A stretch of DNA of 43,517 nt from Candidatus Micrarchaeota archaeon RBG_16_49_10 (GCA_001784635.1 MFRS01000004.1:14151-57667); one strand, 5' to 3'; counted from the stretch's first letter, positions 24,883 through 32,666 are shown. Numbers and translations: made by a program. Notes: generated by a model from the sequence alone, not told the origin.

Positions 24883-24883
24883 T

Positions 24884-25480
24884 CTACCTACTGGCGGAAC
24901 GAACCCCACTGCCCGAACCCCTGTCGCCGGGAACGAAGTCCGCGACGACACAGAACGGCCCGAAGTCGCTGAGGCCGAAGCCCCGCAGCACGGCCCTTAA
25001 ACCCTTAGAGTTATACCAAAAATATGATGTGTCATCTCCAAAAACTTTCTCAGCATCTTTTCTCTTTTGAGAAGTCCTGCTTGGGAAACCTGTAGGCATG
25101 TCATATTCCAATGCCCATCCTTCTGGGGGCAGTTCTAGTCTGGCAACTTTTCCACCCTCAGCTACCCATACGCCATTTCTGTATACCACATTTTCAGGTC
25201 TTTCCACAGCTTCTCTTCCGTCTCTCAGGAATGTGGACGTCCATTCCCCGCGTCCTCTATTAGAAAGGACACTTTCTCTGTATTCAGGGGAAACAAAAGA
25301 GCCGTCGGAATTTTTACCGAAATAAGCATACCTCAATTCGGCAAGCGTTGGAGCGCCTCCATACACACTTGAATCATTCGGTTGAATTCGATAATTTACG
25401 ATTTCTCTGCCAAGAACTACTCCAGGAACTATAGTTCTTGTTAATTGGGGCACTACAATTCCAGCGTCTTTTTTGGCCAT
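24884..25480 (-). CDS. Orphan protein (198 aa)
   Basis: I do not recognise the family. It looks soluble and beta-rich with many aromatic and Gly/Pro residues (RYAYFGKNSDGSFVSPEYRES, VWVAEGGKVARLELPPEGWALEYDMPTGFP). The last 30 residues shift to a GC-rich, low-complexity end (DRGSGSGVRSASR) unlike the AT-rich first part. The minus-strand promoter CTTAAATCCTTA lies about 35 bases upstream, then a CTATAGAGTAGTGAAATT leader much like that before 23814. It is monocistronic. Confidence 0.6.
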   Translation of the reverse strand: MAKKDAGIVVPQLTRTIVPGVVLGREIVNYRIQPNDSSVYGGAPTLAELRYAYFGKNSDGSFVSPEYRESVLSNRGRGEWTSTFLRDGREAVERPENVVYRNGVWVAEGGKVARLELPPEGWALEYDMPTGFPSRTSQKRKDAEKVFGDDTSYFWYNSKGLRAVLRGFGLSDFGPFCVVADFVPGDRGSGSGVRSASR

Positions 25481-25535
25481 ATAATTTCACTACTCTATAG
25501 TTAGAGCGTAAGGATTTAAGGTTTTTGGAGGGCAG

Positions 25536-26453
25536 TCAGCGCTTTTTCTTCACGAACTCTATCGTCTTCGGCTCCTTCTTCTGGTGCCTAACGACCTTTT
25601 TGGGCTCCTTCTTCTCGCCCTTGAATGCCTGCCTAGTCCTCTTCACCGCAAACCTTGAGAAGTGGTACATGGCGAACAGCTGCAGCGGGAATAGCAGCAG
25701 GAATGCGAACCAGTAGAGCTGGACCTCGAAGAGCCTGTAGTAGTCGAAGAATGGTGCCATGAAAGACCATTTTATGTAGGCCCAGTAGTTCCAAAACTCC
25801 CAGAAGAGCGCGACTATGGCGCCGGCCAGCATCAGGGTCATGGGTATGTCGCTCTCGCCCTCGGTCATGCTCTGAAGAATGGAGGGCTCCTTGTTCATGT
25901 AGTTTATCGAGTCAAAGATGAGCAGGAAGGCAAACCACATCACGGGGAATATGAGGAAGCCCTTGAAGATGGGCGTTAGGAAGATGAGGAAGCCTATGAG
26001 GAAGAGCAGGTAGAGGAATCCCCTGTTGAGCTTAAGCGGCTCCACCCTGGACTTTGGTTTTCCGAGGATCCTCAGGGCGTTGATGAGGTCTGTGGTTTCG
26101 AAGATTGCCGGGAGGACCGTGGAGAATGTGAGTGCGGAAAGTAGCATGTATTTCACGCCGGAAAACCCGTAGGTCGTCGTGGGGTGGAAGTTGTAGACAA
26201 GGTTTATGACGAGCTCGAAGAACGCCCAGAAGGCCGTGGAGTAGAGGAAAAGCCTTATGAACTCGCTTTTTTCGGCAAGGAGGGACCTCCCCTTGAAGAG
26301 ATGCACCAGGCCATCGACCAAAAATATGTAGCCCAGCCAAATGAGGGGAAAGTAGTAGTCGAAGAAGAAGGGGACCCTGAGCAGGACGAAGATTTGGGTG
26401 ACCAGAATTATCAGGAGGCCGAAGATGCCGTGCTTGGGTATTGTCTTGGACAT
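25536..26453 (-). CDS. Polytopic membrane protein with Lys-rich tail
   Basis: The 305-residue protein has about eight transmembrane helices with many Phe, Trp and Tyr residues (WFAFLLLFPLQLFAMYHF) and a 40-residue strongly basic C-terminal tail (KGEKKEPKKVVRHQKKEPKT), cytoplasmic by the positive-inside rule. No transporter motif is recognised. Codon use is like the core genes. The gene is alone. Confidence 0.75.
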   Translation of the reverse strand: MSKTIPKHGIFGLLIILVTQIFVLLRVPFFFDYYFPLIWLGYIFLVDGLVHLFKGRSLLAEKSEFIRLFLYSTAFWAFFELVINLVYNFHPTTTYGFSGVKYMLLSALTFSTVLPAIFETTDLINALRILGKPKSRVEPLKLNRGFLYLLFLIGFLIFLTPIFKGFLIFPVMWFAFLLIFDSINYMNKEPSILQSMTEGESDIPMTLMLAGAIVALFWEFWNYWAYIKWSFMAPFFDYYRLFEVQLYWFAFLLLFPLQLFAMYHFSRFAVKRTRQAFKGEKKEPKKVVRHQKKEPKTIEFVKKKR

Positions 26454-26558
26454 AGGGACTGAACTATATTTTGTCGCGCGACATATTAAAAAATTTAGGT
26501 TTTCGTCCGCAAGCCATTAAAATAAAAAGGATTTAAGGTTAAAATCTATAGGTTAATT

Positions 26559-26906
26559 ATGAGCAGTTATTTTGAGGAATATTTTAGAAGTCTACCAAAA
26601 GATACAGCTTCAGTTGCAAAAGAATATCTTAGAAATCTGCCGAAAGATACAGCTTCTTATGTTGCCGTTCTCAAGTTAATTGAAGTTTATGAAAATAGAG
26701 GATTTATAGCAAGAGTTTTCGGTGGCTTGGCTCCAGAACAATATCACTCTTTAGCTGTTAGAGCTGTAAACTTGGCAGGAGAAAGACATGGACGCGACTA
26801 TTCAAATTTTCCTGGATTGGCCGAAGGAAGATATTTGAAAGTTGCAGAAGAAATAGCTATAACATCAAGAACCAAAAAAAGATATTCTATTCCTCCCAGA
26901 CCCTGA
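26559..26906 (+). CDS. Orphan AT-rich protein with internal repeat (115 aa)
   Basis: I do not recognise the family. The N-terminus repeats a unit of about 19 residues twice: YFRSLPKDTAS then YLRNLPKDTAS, with DNA similarity (AAAGATACAGCTTC in both), so it is a recent duplication. The rest is helical and basic (FGGLAPEQYHSLAVRAVNLAGERHGRDY). Upstream lies AAGGATTTAAGG and no clear RBS. It is a monocistronic, soluble protein of AT-rich composition. Confidence 0.6.
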   Translation: MSSYFEEYFRSLPKDTASVAKEYLRNLPKDTASYVAVLKLIEVYENRGFIARVFGGLAPEQYHSLAVRAVNLAGERHGRDYSNFPGLAEGRYLKVAEEIAITSRTKKRYSIPPRP

Positions 26907-26956
26907 TTTCTGTAAAAAACTATTAGTATTTCCCCTCACTAGATAGAATTGTTCAG

Positions 26957-27997
26957 ATGAAAGCCTACATAGTCAGGAACATGGCGGGCGTCTTCGCCGT
27001 GGGAGAGAAGGGCAACGAGCTAGACAGCATCATCTTCAAGAGGGACCCCGAGGAGGGGGCAAAGAAGCTGCTTTCCGAAGCCATGACCGCAGAGGAGGGC
27101 CAACTGATAGACAGGCTGAAGGGCAAGGGTTACTCCGAGTTCATCCTGCCGAGGAAGATAGAGCCCTACAACTTCGAGGAGAACAGCCTTGGGGAGAGGG
27201 TGATGAGGGGCAGGCTTAGGGATGTCTTGAAGGACAAGGATGCGAACGGCTTCCTGACACAGGTCGGCATAGAGATCACTAGGATGCGGATAAAGGAGAC
27301 CGTCAAGAAGGACAAGATAGTCATCCAGGCCATCAACACGATGGACGAGATTGAGAAGTCGATAAACATATTCATGGAGAGGCTGAGGGAGTGGTACGGC
27401 CTGCACTTCCCGGAGTTTGAGAAGGCGGTGGACAGGCACGAGAAGTTCGTCAAAATCGTAGCCGAGAATGGGCTGAGGGACAAGATAAAGGATGAGGAGT
27501 TCATCGATTCCGCCAGGGTGAGCATGGGCTTGGACCTTTCCGAGACGGACGAGGAAATACTCAAGCTGTACGCCGAGCACATAAGGGCGCTCTACAGGCT
27601 GAAGGAAAGGATGGAGAAGTACATAGAGGTCGTCATGAAGGAGATTGCCCCTAATTTCACCGAGCTTGCGGGGCCTCTACTTGGGGCCAGGTTGATTGCG
27701 CTGGTCGGCGGATTGGACAGACTCGCAAAGAAGGCCTCGTCAACAATCCAGCTTCTAGGGTCTGAGAAGGCCCTTTTCAGGTACTTGAGCGGAAAGGGGA
27801 GGGCGCCGAAGCACGGAGTGCTCTTCCAGTCACCCTACATACAGAAGGCTCCCCTGGCCAAGAGGGGGAAAGTCGCAAGGATAGTTTCATCCAAGCTGAG
27901 CATAGCGGTCAAGATGGACTACTACGGCTCGCCGGACAAGTCGAAGCAGCTGAAGGATGAGCTGGACGCTTTAATCAAGAAGGCAATGGAGGATTGA
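26957..27997 (+). CDS. nop5: NOP5/NOP56 C/D-box RNP core protein
   Basis: Scaffold of the archaeal C/D small RNP that guides 2'-O-methylation of rRNA and tRNA. The N-terminal domain (about 1-110) binds fibrillarin, the central part is a long coiled coil, and the Nop domain carries APNFTELAGPLLGARLIALVGGLDRLAKKASSTIQLLGSEKALFRYL and APKHGVLFQSPYI, the canonical L7Ae/RNA-contact segments. The length of 346 residues is slightly short because the Lys-rich tail is brief. Fibrillarin follows after one base. Confidence 0.95.
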   Translation: MKAYIVRNMAGVFAVGEKGNELDSIIFKRDPEEGAKKLLSEAMTAEEGQLIDRLKGKGYSEFILPRKIEPYNFEENSLGERVMRGRLRDVLKDKDANGFLTQVGIEITRMRIKETVKKDKIVIQAINTMDEIEKSINIFMERLREWYGLHFPEFEKAVDRHEKFVKIVAENGLRDKIKDEEFIDSARVSMGLDLSETDEEILKLYAEHIRALYRLKERMEKYIEVVMKEIAPNFTELAGPLLGARLIALVGGLDRLAKKASSTIQLLGSEKALFRYLSGKGRAPKHGVLFQSPYIQKAPLAKRGKVARIVSSKLSIAVKMDYYGSPDKSKQLKDELDALIKKAMED

Positions 27998-27998
27998 G

Positions 27999-28715
27999 AT
28001 GAGCAAATTCAGGCGTGGGAATCAGAGGACCGGGAACCGCAGGCCAAGAGAGAGGGAGAGGAAGAGGTCCGAGTTTGAGGGCGTCTCCTGGATAGACGGG
28101 AAGCTATGCACGCAGAACCTCGTCCCCGGGCAGAAGGTGTATGAGGAGAGGCTAATGAGCAAGGGCGGGGTGGAGTACAGGGCATGGGACCCGCAGAGGT
28201 CCAAGCCTGCCGCCGCCATATACAATGGACTGAACCATTTCCCCATGAAGAAGGGCCTGAAGATCCTTTACCTGGGCTTCGCCAGCGGAACGACGGGAAG
28301 CCATTTCTCCGACATAATAGGGCCTGAAGGCATAATCTACGGGATTGAGATATCAGACCGCGTCCTGAGGGAGTCCCTGCCGCTGTGCCACAAGAGGAAG
28401 AACATAGTGCCCCTGCTCATGAACGCCAGGAAGCCGGAGGACTACTCGTGGGTAGAGAGCGTGGACTTCATATTCGCTGACGTCGCGATACCGGACATGA
28501 CCGAGGTCTTCATAAGGAACGCGAAGGTCTTCCTGAAGGACGGTGGGTTTGGCATGCTGACGATAAAGTCAAGGAGCATCGACGTCACTGCAAGGCCTGA
28601 AGACATCTACAAGAGGGAAAGGGTCAAGCTGGAGGAGTTTTTCACTGTCACGGACTTCGTCACCCTGGACCCCCACGAGAGGGACCATGGGTTCTTTGTG
28701 GTGAAGAGGAAGTAG
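27999..28715 (+). CDS. flpA: Fibrillarin, 2'-O-methyltransferase of C/D RNPs
   Basis: SAM-dependent methyltransferase that acts with NOP5 and L7Ae on guide-RNA targets. The SAM loop reads LYLGFASGTTGSHFSDIIG, followed by YGIEIS; the catalytic Asp-Lys region is present in DFIFADVAIPDM and LTIKSRSID. The first 30 residues form a basic Arg/Asn-rich extension (RRGNQRTGNRRPRERERKR), longer than in most archaeal fibrillarins and reminiscent of the eukaryotic RG tail. GGAGG in the end of nop5 serves as the RBS. Confidence 0.95.
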   Translation: MSKFRRGNQRTGNRRPRERERKRSEFEGVSWIDGKLCTQNLVPGQKVYEERLMSKGGVEYRAWDPQRSKPAAAIYNGLNHFPMKKGLKILYLGFASGTTGSHFSDIIGPEGIIYGIEISDRVLRESLPLCHKRKNIVPLLMNARKPEDYSWVESVDFIFADVAIPDMTEVFIRNAKVFLKDGGFGMLTIKSRSIDVTARPEDIYKRERVKLEEFFTVTDFVTLDPHERDHGFFVVKRK

Positions 28716-28808
28716 CTATCTTTTTCTGCCTGCCAATTCGTAAAGTTACGTCAAATCGTTTCGAGTGAGTGCTGTGAAAAGCAAAGGATATTTAGATTAT
28801 AATTGCTC

Positions 28809-29066
28809 TCAAATTTTATAGTATTTTGAAATTATTTTCTCTATTTCCTCCTTCTTTTTGGGGTTTAATGAAATCTCCTGGCCATAATGAGCAGGTTTCG
28901 ACAATAGTAAGTCGTCTTTGATGAGTTCTTTACCGACATTTCTAATCTGTTTTGCCAAATGACTGGGTTTCCCCTTAGGTAAATTATCAAAGCTTGTGTG
29001 TTTTTCACCCCAATACCTGTGCCTCAAAAGCTTGAATAAAATCCAAGCTTTTATCGCTTCAGTCAT
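28809..29066 (-). CDS. Small archaeal hypothetical protein, winged-helix-like (85 aa)
   Basis: The sequence RHRYWGEKHTSFDNLPKG, then HLAKQIRNVGKELIKDDLLLSKPAHYGQEISLNP, matches in style a common small archaeal family in which a His-x-Tyr-Gly...Lys-His segment is followed by a winged-helix-type helix pair and strand. Function is unknown to me; such genes often lie near toxin-antitoxin loci, as here. It is divergent from the HTH gene at 29159 and AT-rich. Confidence 0.65.
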   Translation of the reverse strand: MTEAIKAWILFKLLRHRYWGEKHTSFDNLPKGKPSHLAKQIRNVGKELIKDDLLLSKPAHYGQEISLNPKKKEEIEKIISKYYKI

Positions 29067-29109
29067 AAAATGATTTGTGGATTCAAAGATAATAAATTGT
29101 GTTAAAATA

Positions 29110-29130
29110 ATTTTACATTAAACGTAAAAT
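29110..29130. promoter_or_regulatory. Inverted repeat ATTTTAC-7 nt-GTAAAAT at the promoter of the HTH gene
   Basis: The arms (29110-29116, 29124-29130) directly precede and touch the TATA-like ATTTATAC (29130-29137), which is about 25 bases before ATG 29159. This is a probable binding site for the encoded HTH protein or for a shared regulator of the divergent gene. Confidence 0.45.
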
Positions 29131-29158
29131 ATTTATACTAAAAAAACGAAGGATAGTC

Positions 29159-29491
29159 ATGCAACAGGAATCAATATTAATCGAGTTGTTTGGAAAGACC
29201 CCAGAACTGAAGGTATTAGACTTTTTGATAGACAACAACATATTTGACTTTACTAAGACAGAGATTGCGGAAGGGGCTGGAATAACAAGGCCAACGCTCT
29301 ACAGATTTTGGGACAAAATGGAAAAAAACAAGCTAATAGCAAAGTCAAGAAAGATAAACAGGACGCAACTATACAGACTGAATTTAGAATCTGCGACGGT
29401 TAAAAAAGTTATGGAAATAGAGCTGAAAGTCGGTTTGAGTGAAATTGAAAATGAAAAACTTGTCAGAGTACCAGTTAAATTGAGAAGGTAG
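29159..29491 (+). CDS. Winged-helix transcriptional regulator (110 aa)
   Basis: It reads as a typical archaeal single-domain HTH regulator: ELFGKTPELKVLDFLIDNN, then FTKTEIAEGAGITRPTLYRFWDKMEKNKLIAKSRKINRTQLYRLN as the HTH and wing, with a short C-terminal helix. Such proteins occur widely in archaea, often next to toxin-antitoxin genes. The mRNA appears leaderless. The inverted repeat at 29110-29130 suggests autoregulation. Confidence 0.82.
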   Translation: MQQESILIELFGKTPELKVLDFLIDNNIFDFTKTEIAEGAGITRPTLYRFWDKMEKNKLIAKSRKINRTQLYRLNLESATVKKVMEIELKVGLSEIENEKLVRVPVKLRR

Positions 29492-29668
29492 GTTTTTCTG
29501 ATATTGGAGATGGGCATTCCTAACCAAAATCTCGACTTTTATATCACCGCTTCAAGGAAATGTCGGGAAAAGTGTAGAATACTTCAAAATCAAAATTTAC
29601 ATGGAAAAGTATCTCAAAGATCTGTTCTCTCAGAGAGGTATTGGAACTTGGGGGGAATTTGGGCTGAA

Positions 29669-30082
29669 TCAAATAAAGTCCTTGGGTTCGACACGCTTAA
29701 TGATTTTGACCTTATCAAAATCCCTGTCAAAGGAGACAAAATCTTTAATTTTATTTTCCAGAGCGCCTTGGAGTGAAAAGGCGTCCTCTAAGCTAAGGTT
29801 ATAATTCTTCATGTTTTTAGTGGCGTTAATCATATCACTTGGCGTCAAATCATAAACTGTCAATCCTTTTATGTTAAAAACGTCCTCTAAGAATTTTTTT
29901 ATTTCACTGGGTTTTTTCCCGCTTCTTTCTAGTATGAGAGAGCTTCCAAAAATTATGAAGTCGCTTGTGTAAGCCTTCAGTTTATTCTTGTTTATTAGCT
30001 CAAAGAAATCAAAGCACTCTTTCTGCTTTTCCTGTTCCAAAAACAATTCGACGAAAATGTTGACGTCAACAAAAACGCTCAT
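29669..30082 (-). CDS. vapC: PIN-domain ribonuclease, VapC-like toxin
   Basis: A Mg-dependent RNase. Acidic residues of the PIN fold are visible at D6 (FVDVNIFVE), E52 (LILERS), D99 (LSLEDAFSLQ) and D118-D121 (FVSFDRDFDKV). It is 137 residues long. Its ATG overlaps the stop of the upstream antitoxin gene (ATGA, 30079-30082), the standard VapBC layout. Target RNA is unknown. Confidence 0.88.
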   Translation of the reverse strand: MSVFVDVNIFVELFLEQEKQKECFDFFELINKNKLKAYTSDFIIFGSSLILERSGKKPSEIKKFLEDVFNIKGLTVYDLTPSDMINATKNMKNYNLSLEDAFSLQGALENKIKDFVSFDRDFDKVKIIKRVEPKDFI

Positions 30083-30357
30083 TTAACTGCCTCTTCTGAC
30101 CATATTTTTCCTAAGTCTTCCTGCAATTCAACGCTCGTTTTTTTCACATGCTTTAAGATGCCCCTCATTGATTCCACTGGGTTTCTTCCAACATTACTCC
30201 TTATCTCCTGTATGTCAGCCTCTTTATTTAGCCAATATATAAATGCGTCTTCAGCTGCAGTACTCAAAGAACCTTTTGAATATCCAAACTTTTTCATCGC
30301 AATTTCCCTAAAGCTCCTTTCCACACCATCTTCTACATTTATTTTTATTATTCCCAT
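30079..30357 (-). CDS. vapB: VapB-like antitoxin
   Basis: The N-terminus (IIKINVEDGVERSFREIAMKKFGYSKGSLSTAAEDAFIYWLN) looks like a ribbon-helix-helix DNA-binding region, and the C-terminal half (SVELQEDLGKIWSEEAVK) is an acidic/aromatic toxin-neutralising tail. It is the first gene of the pair and overlaps vapC by four bases. Three 8-bp repeats sit between its TATA box and its start. Confidence 0.8.
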   Translation of the reverse strand: MGIIKINVEDGVERSFREIAMKKFGYSKGSLSTAAEDAFIYWLNKEADIQEIRSNVGRNPVESMRGILKHVKKTSVELQEDLGKIWSEEAVK

Positions 30358-30381
30358 ATTGGTACTTTGGTACTTTAGTAC
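30358..30381 (-). promoter_or_regulatory. Three 8-bp direct repeats, VapBC operator
   Basis: ATTGGTAC, TTTGGTAC and TTTAGTAC follow one another with no gap from 30358 to 30381 between the vapB ATG and a minus-strand TATA box (CTTTATAAG, about 30381-30389). Tandem half-sites of this kind fit ribbon-helix-helix binding and autorepression. Confidence 0.6.
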
Positions 30382-30418
30382 TTATAAAGTTTTCTATGTT
30401 CTATAGAATGCTCATGTC

Positions 30419-30429
30419 AAAAAAAAAAA
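30419..30429 (-). terminator. Poly-T terminator (minus strand)
   Basis: Eleven consecutive A on the plus strand give a T run on the minus strand just past the stop codon of the 40-residue gene at 30434-30556. Confidence 0.55.
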
Positions 30430-30433
30430 GGAA

Positions 30434-30556
30434 TCAGTTGGATTCCACAGGTATTATAAAGCCAAACATTCTGTTTCCTCCAACCATGTTAAGCCTACAC
30501 TTTAGGATGTTCCTATCTTCCAGGAAAGTTAGTTGGTACATTCCCAATTGTCTCAT
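30434..30556 (-). CDS. Short protein (40 aa) with strong ribosome binding site
   Basis: The start ATG 30556 is preceded by AGGAGGTGGGAC, one of the best Shine-Dalgarno sequences in the window, located inside the end of the zinc ribbon gene in another frame. The protein begins MRQLGMYQLTFLEDRNILKC and ends in GFIIPVESN; it has one Cys and looks beta-rich. A poly-T terminator follows. The overlap of 44 bases with the upstream gene is unusual but the RBS makes translation likely. Function unknown. Confidence 0.5.
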   Translation of the reverse strand: MRQLGMYQLTFLEDRNILKCRLNMVGGNRMFGFIIPVESN

Positions 30557-30719
30557 TGTCCCACCTCCTTGCGAAATCCATAAGCCTCCTCTGCGAGGCG
30601 ATGACGACATCCTGGGTCATCCTGACGCTGCTGTAGCAACTCTTGCAGAACATCCTTGGACTCCCGAAACCGTCTATGAACCTGATAGTCCTGTGCGAAT
30701 GGCATCTCCCACAGATCAT
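30513..30719 (-). CDS. Small zinc-ribbon protein (68 aa)
   Basis: Two Cys pairs, C3-x2-C6 (CGRC) and C24-x2-C27 (CKSC), 17 residues apart with basic and aromatic residues between, make a treble-clef or zinc-ribbon fold; the rest is helical and basic (RRLMDFARRWDNE). It has CGGTGAT a few bases before ATG 30719. It probably binds RNA or DNA. Its 3' end contains the RBS and start of the 40-residue gene. Confidence 0.65.
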   Translation of the reverse strand: MICGRCHSHRTIRFIDGFGSPRMFCKSCYSSVRMTQDVVIASQRRLMDFARRWDNETIGNVPTNFPGR

Positions 30720-30821
30720 CTTATCACCGATAACAGAATTGGGCTATAATAGTATAGATGGCTTTGGTAACGGTAGGGTTTGGATGAACCAATAGAACAA
30801 GGCATTAAAACTGCTGTTAGC

Positions 30822-31946
30822 TCAAATGGCAGCCACAAATTCCTTCAAGAAGTCATCCAGGTCGTTGTAATCGACGAAAATGCCTATGGCCGACTGATGG
30901 CCTCCCCCTTTGACCGAAGGAACCTCTTTTTTGACCTTTTCAAGTATATCGACAAGGTTCTCCTTCCTCTTGCTCTGCTCGAGCCGCACGCTTATCTTCC
31001 TCTTCTCCAAGCCGTACTCGCTGCCGACCACGCAGATTATGTAGTCCGGGTACTCCTGCCTTATTTTGTCGGCTATGAATGACGTGAGCGCATTTATCCT
31101 GGACGGCTTGGTCTCGAAGATGATGACCTTCTTGTCCCTGTAGAACTTCCCCCTCTCCCTCACCTCGGAGAGCGAGTACTGGGTCTCGAAGGCCACCTTG
31201 CTGTAGAAGCGCATGAGGGCGAAGGAGTGTTGCGTCAGCCCGTTAAGGAACTTGTCCGGCCTGTTCTTGGTCTCCACGAGCGCTTCGACGGCCGTCTTGG
31301 CCCCATCAGTCTTCCTGACCATCCTGCCCGCCCTGACTATGTCCCAGGCCCTCCCGAAGACCGACTTCTCCATGTTTATCTGGCTTATCTCCCCCTCGAA
31401 GAGGTCCGGGTAATCCGCCTTTATGTCCTCGAAGACATCCCTGCACAGCTCCACCCTGTGGTCCTCCGTTATGCCGATGCCGGCGACCCAGGAGGCCTTC
31501 TCGTCAGGGTACATGGCCTTCAGGACCTTGTATATCATGTAAGAGGTGGGGACGACCTTGTCATCCTCCTTTTCGAATGACCGTGGGTTTATGTACATCA
31601 TCCCGCCGGCGTCGTGGAAGTCGGTGAGGTGGTGGTCCAGCACGAATCCGCGGAATATGCTGAGCTTTATCGGCTCGAGAGAGACGTCGAGCGTGAAGAG
31701 GTAGTCGGGGCTTATCGTCTTTATCTGGTTCACCAGCTTGTAGGTTATGTTGTTCGGGCCCCTTATCGGGAAAAAGATTGGAGCGATGCCTGTGAGGCGG
31801 GTGACTATTATCGAGAAAAGAGCGGCAGAAGAGCAGCCGTCGCCGTCGTCATGGTGGATGAGGCAGACAGTGTCCGATTCCTTGAGGTTCCTCAGCTCCC
31901 CCTCGATGGCCTCGAGAAGGTCATTCAAGTTCTTCAGAGCCCTCAC
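30822..31946 (-). CDS. DHH-family phosphoesterase, archaeal RecJ-like/GAN
   Basis: Mn-dependent nuclease or phosphodiesterase. Motifs HHDDGDGCSS (31-40), DVSLE and LDHHLTDFHDAGG (the DHH triad) are followed, in the DHHA1 part, by VKGGGHQSAIG near the end. In euryarchaea such proteins include GAN, the GINS-associated 5'-3' exonuclease, and RecJ homologues; the exact type cannot be told. It is 374 residues long and begins 26 bases inside the end of the HD gene, so the two are translated together. Confidence 0.85.
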   Translation of the reverse strand: MRALKNLNDLLEAIEGELRNLKESDTVCLIHHDDGDGCSSAALFSIIVTRLTGIAPIFFPIRGPNNITYKLVNQIKTISPDYLFTLDVSLEPIKLSIFRGFVLDHHLTDFHDAGGMMYINPRSFEKEDDKVVPTSYMIYKVLKAMYPDEKASWVAGIGITEDHRVELCRDVFEDIKADYPDLFEGEISQINMEKSVFGRAWDIVRAGRMVRKTDGAKTAVEALVETKNRPDKFLNGLTQHSFALMRFYSKVAFETQYSLSEVRERGKFYRDKKVIIFETKPSRINALTSFIADKIRQEYPDYIICVVGSEYGLEKRKISVRLEQSKRKENLVDILEKVKKEVPSVKGGGHQSAIGIFVDYNDLDDFLKEFVAAI

Positions 31947-32553
31947 CTACCAGCTTCAATTGATCATCAGAGAGCGCCATTATCCTTTCCGCAAGCTTCT
32001 TCCTGCTGAGGACGTAGTACTCCACCACCGAGCAGAGCGAATCCAGGCTGTGGAATATGACAGCCTCGAAGGACCTTGGCGGCGTGGGGCTGCTTTCCCC
32101 TGGGTGGGAGGCGACTATGTGGATGACCTCCTCCGGGAATCCCCTGGCGTATAGCTCGGCCACCCCGAGCATCGTGTGGTCCAGCGTTATGCCTGTGGGC
32201 TCCAAATCGCCGTCCTTGTCCCTCTTGAACTCGTAGGACTTGGCTATGTCATGAACGATGGACGCAGCTATCAGGTTGTCCGTCTCGAGCTTGAGGCCGA
32301 ACCTCTTCTCGAAGACCTTCCCTATCTCCTCCACGGTCTCCGTCAATACTATCGTATGTCCTATCACATCCCTCTCGACAGGGCCCAGGCTTGAGCTGGA
32401 AACGCGGAAGTAGCTGCCCGACATCTCGAGCTTCTCCGGGTCGTACTTGCTGAAGTTCTTGTTAAGCAGCTTGCGGTCCTTTATGTAGTCCGCGACCTTC
32501 TTCCTGAGGGCCTCGTCCTTTATCTTTTTAGTGAGATTCAGGAGATTTTCCAT
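31921..32553 (-). CDS. HD-domain phosphohydrolase
   Basis: The HD metal motif is visible in order: GHTIVLTETVEEIG, ASIVHDIAKSYEF (the HD pair), LDHTMLGVAELYARG and VASHPGE. This is a small (210 aa) soluble hydrolase of nucleotides or phosphoesters. ATG 32553 is preferred to GTG 32562, though the TTTATAA box at about 32589-32596 could allow a leaderless GTG. It is coupled by overlap to the DHH nuclease, which suggests a joint role in nucleic-acid or nucleotide turnover. Confidence 0.8.
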   Translation of the reverse strand: MENLLNLTKKIKDEALRKKVADYIKDRKLLNKNFSKYDPEKLEMSGSYFRVSSSSLGPVERDVIGHTIVLTETVEEIGKVFEKRFGLKLETDNLIAASIVHDIAKSYEFKRDKDGDLEPTGITLDHTMLGVAELYARGFPEEVIHIVASHPGESSPTPPRSFEAVIFHSLDSLCSVVEYYVLSRKKLAERIMALSDDQLKLVGEGSEELE

Positions 32554-32666
32554 GTGAAACACTTATCAGTAAAAGCATTTTAATGTTTATAAAGGCTTTT
32601 GGTTTTTAGGAATCCCAGGGCATAAAAACTATCAAGCCTTTCATGGATTCAAGCTATAATTTGAAG

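Noticed and set aside
24867..25070. 67-residue plus-strand frame
   Set aside because: Antisense to the 3' end of 24884-25480 and begins in a hairpin arm.
29504..29776. 90-residue plus-strand frame between the HTH gene and vapC
   Set aside because: Overlaps vapC on the other strand by over 100 bases and shows no recognisable protein pattern; the 177-base spacer 29492-29668 has nothing firm.
30396..30749. 117-residue plus-strand frame
   Set aside because: It is antisense to the zinc ribbon and the short 40-residue gene, which have cysteine pairs and strong RBS; Pro-rich shadow composition.
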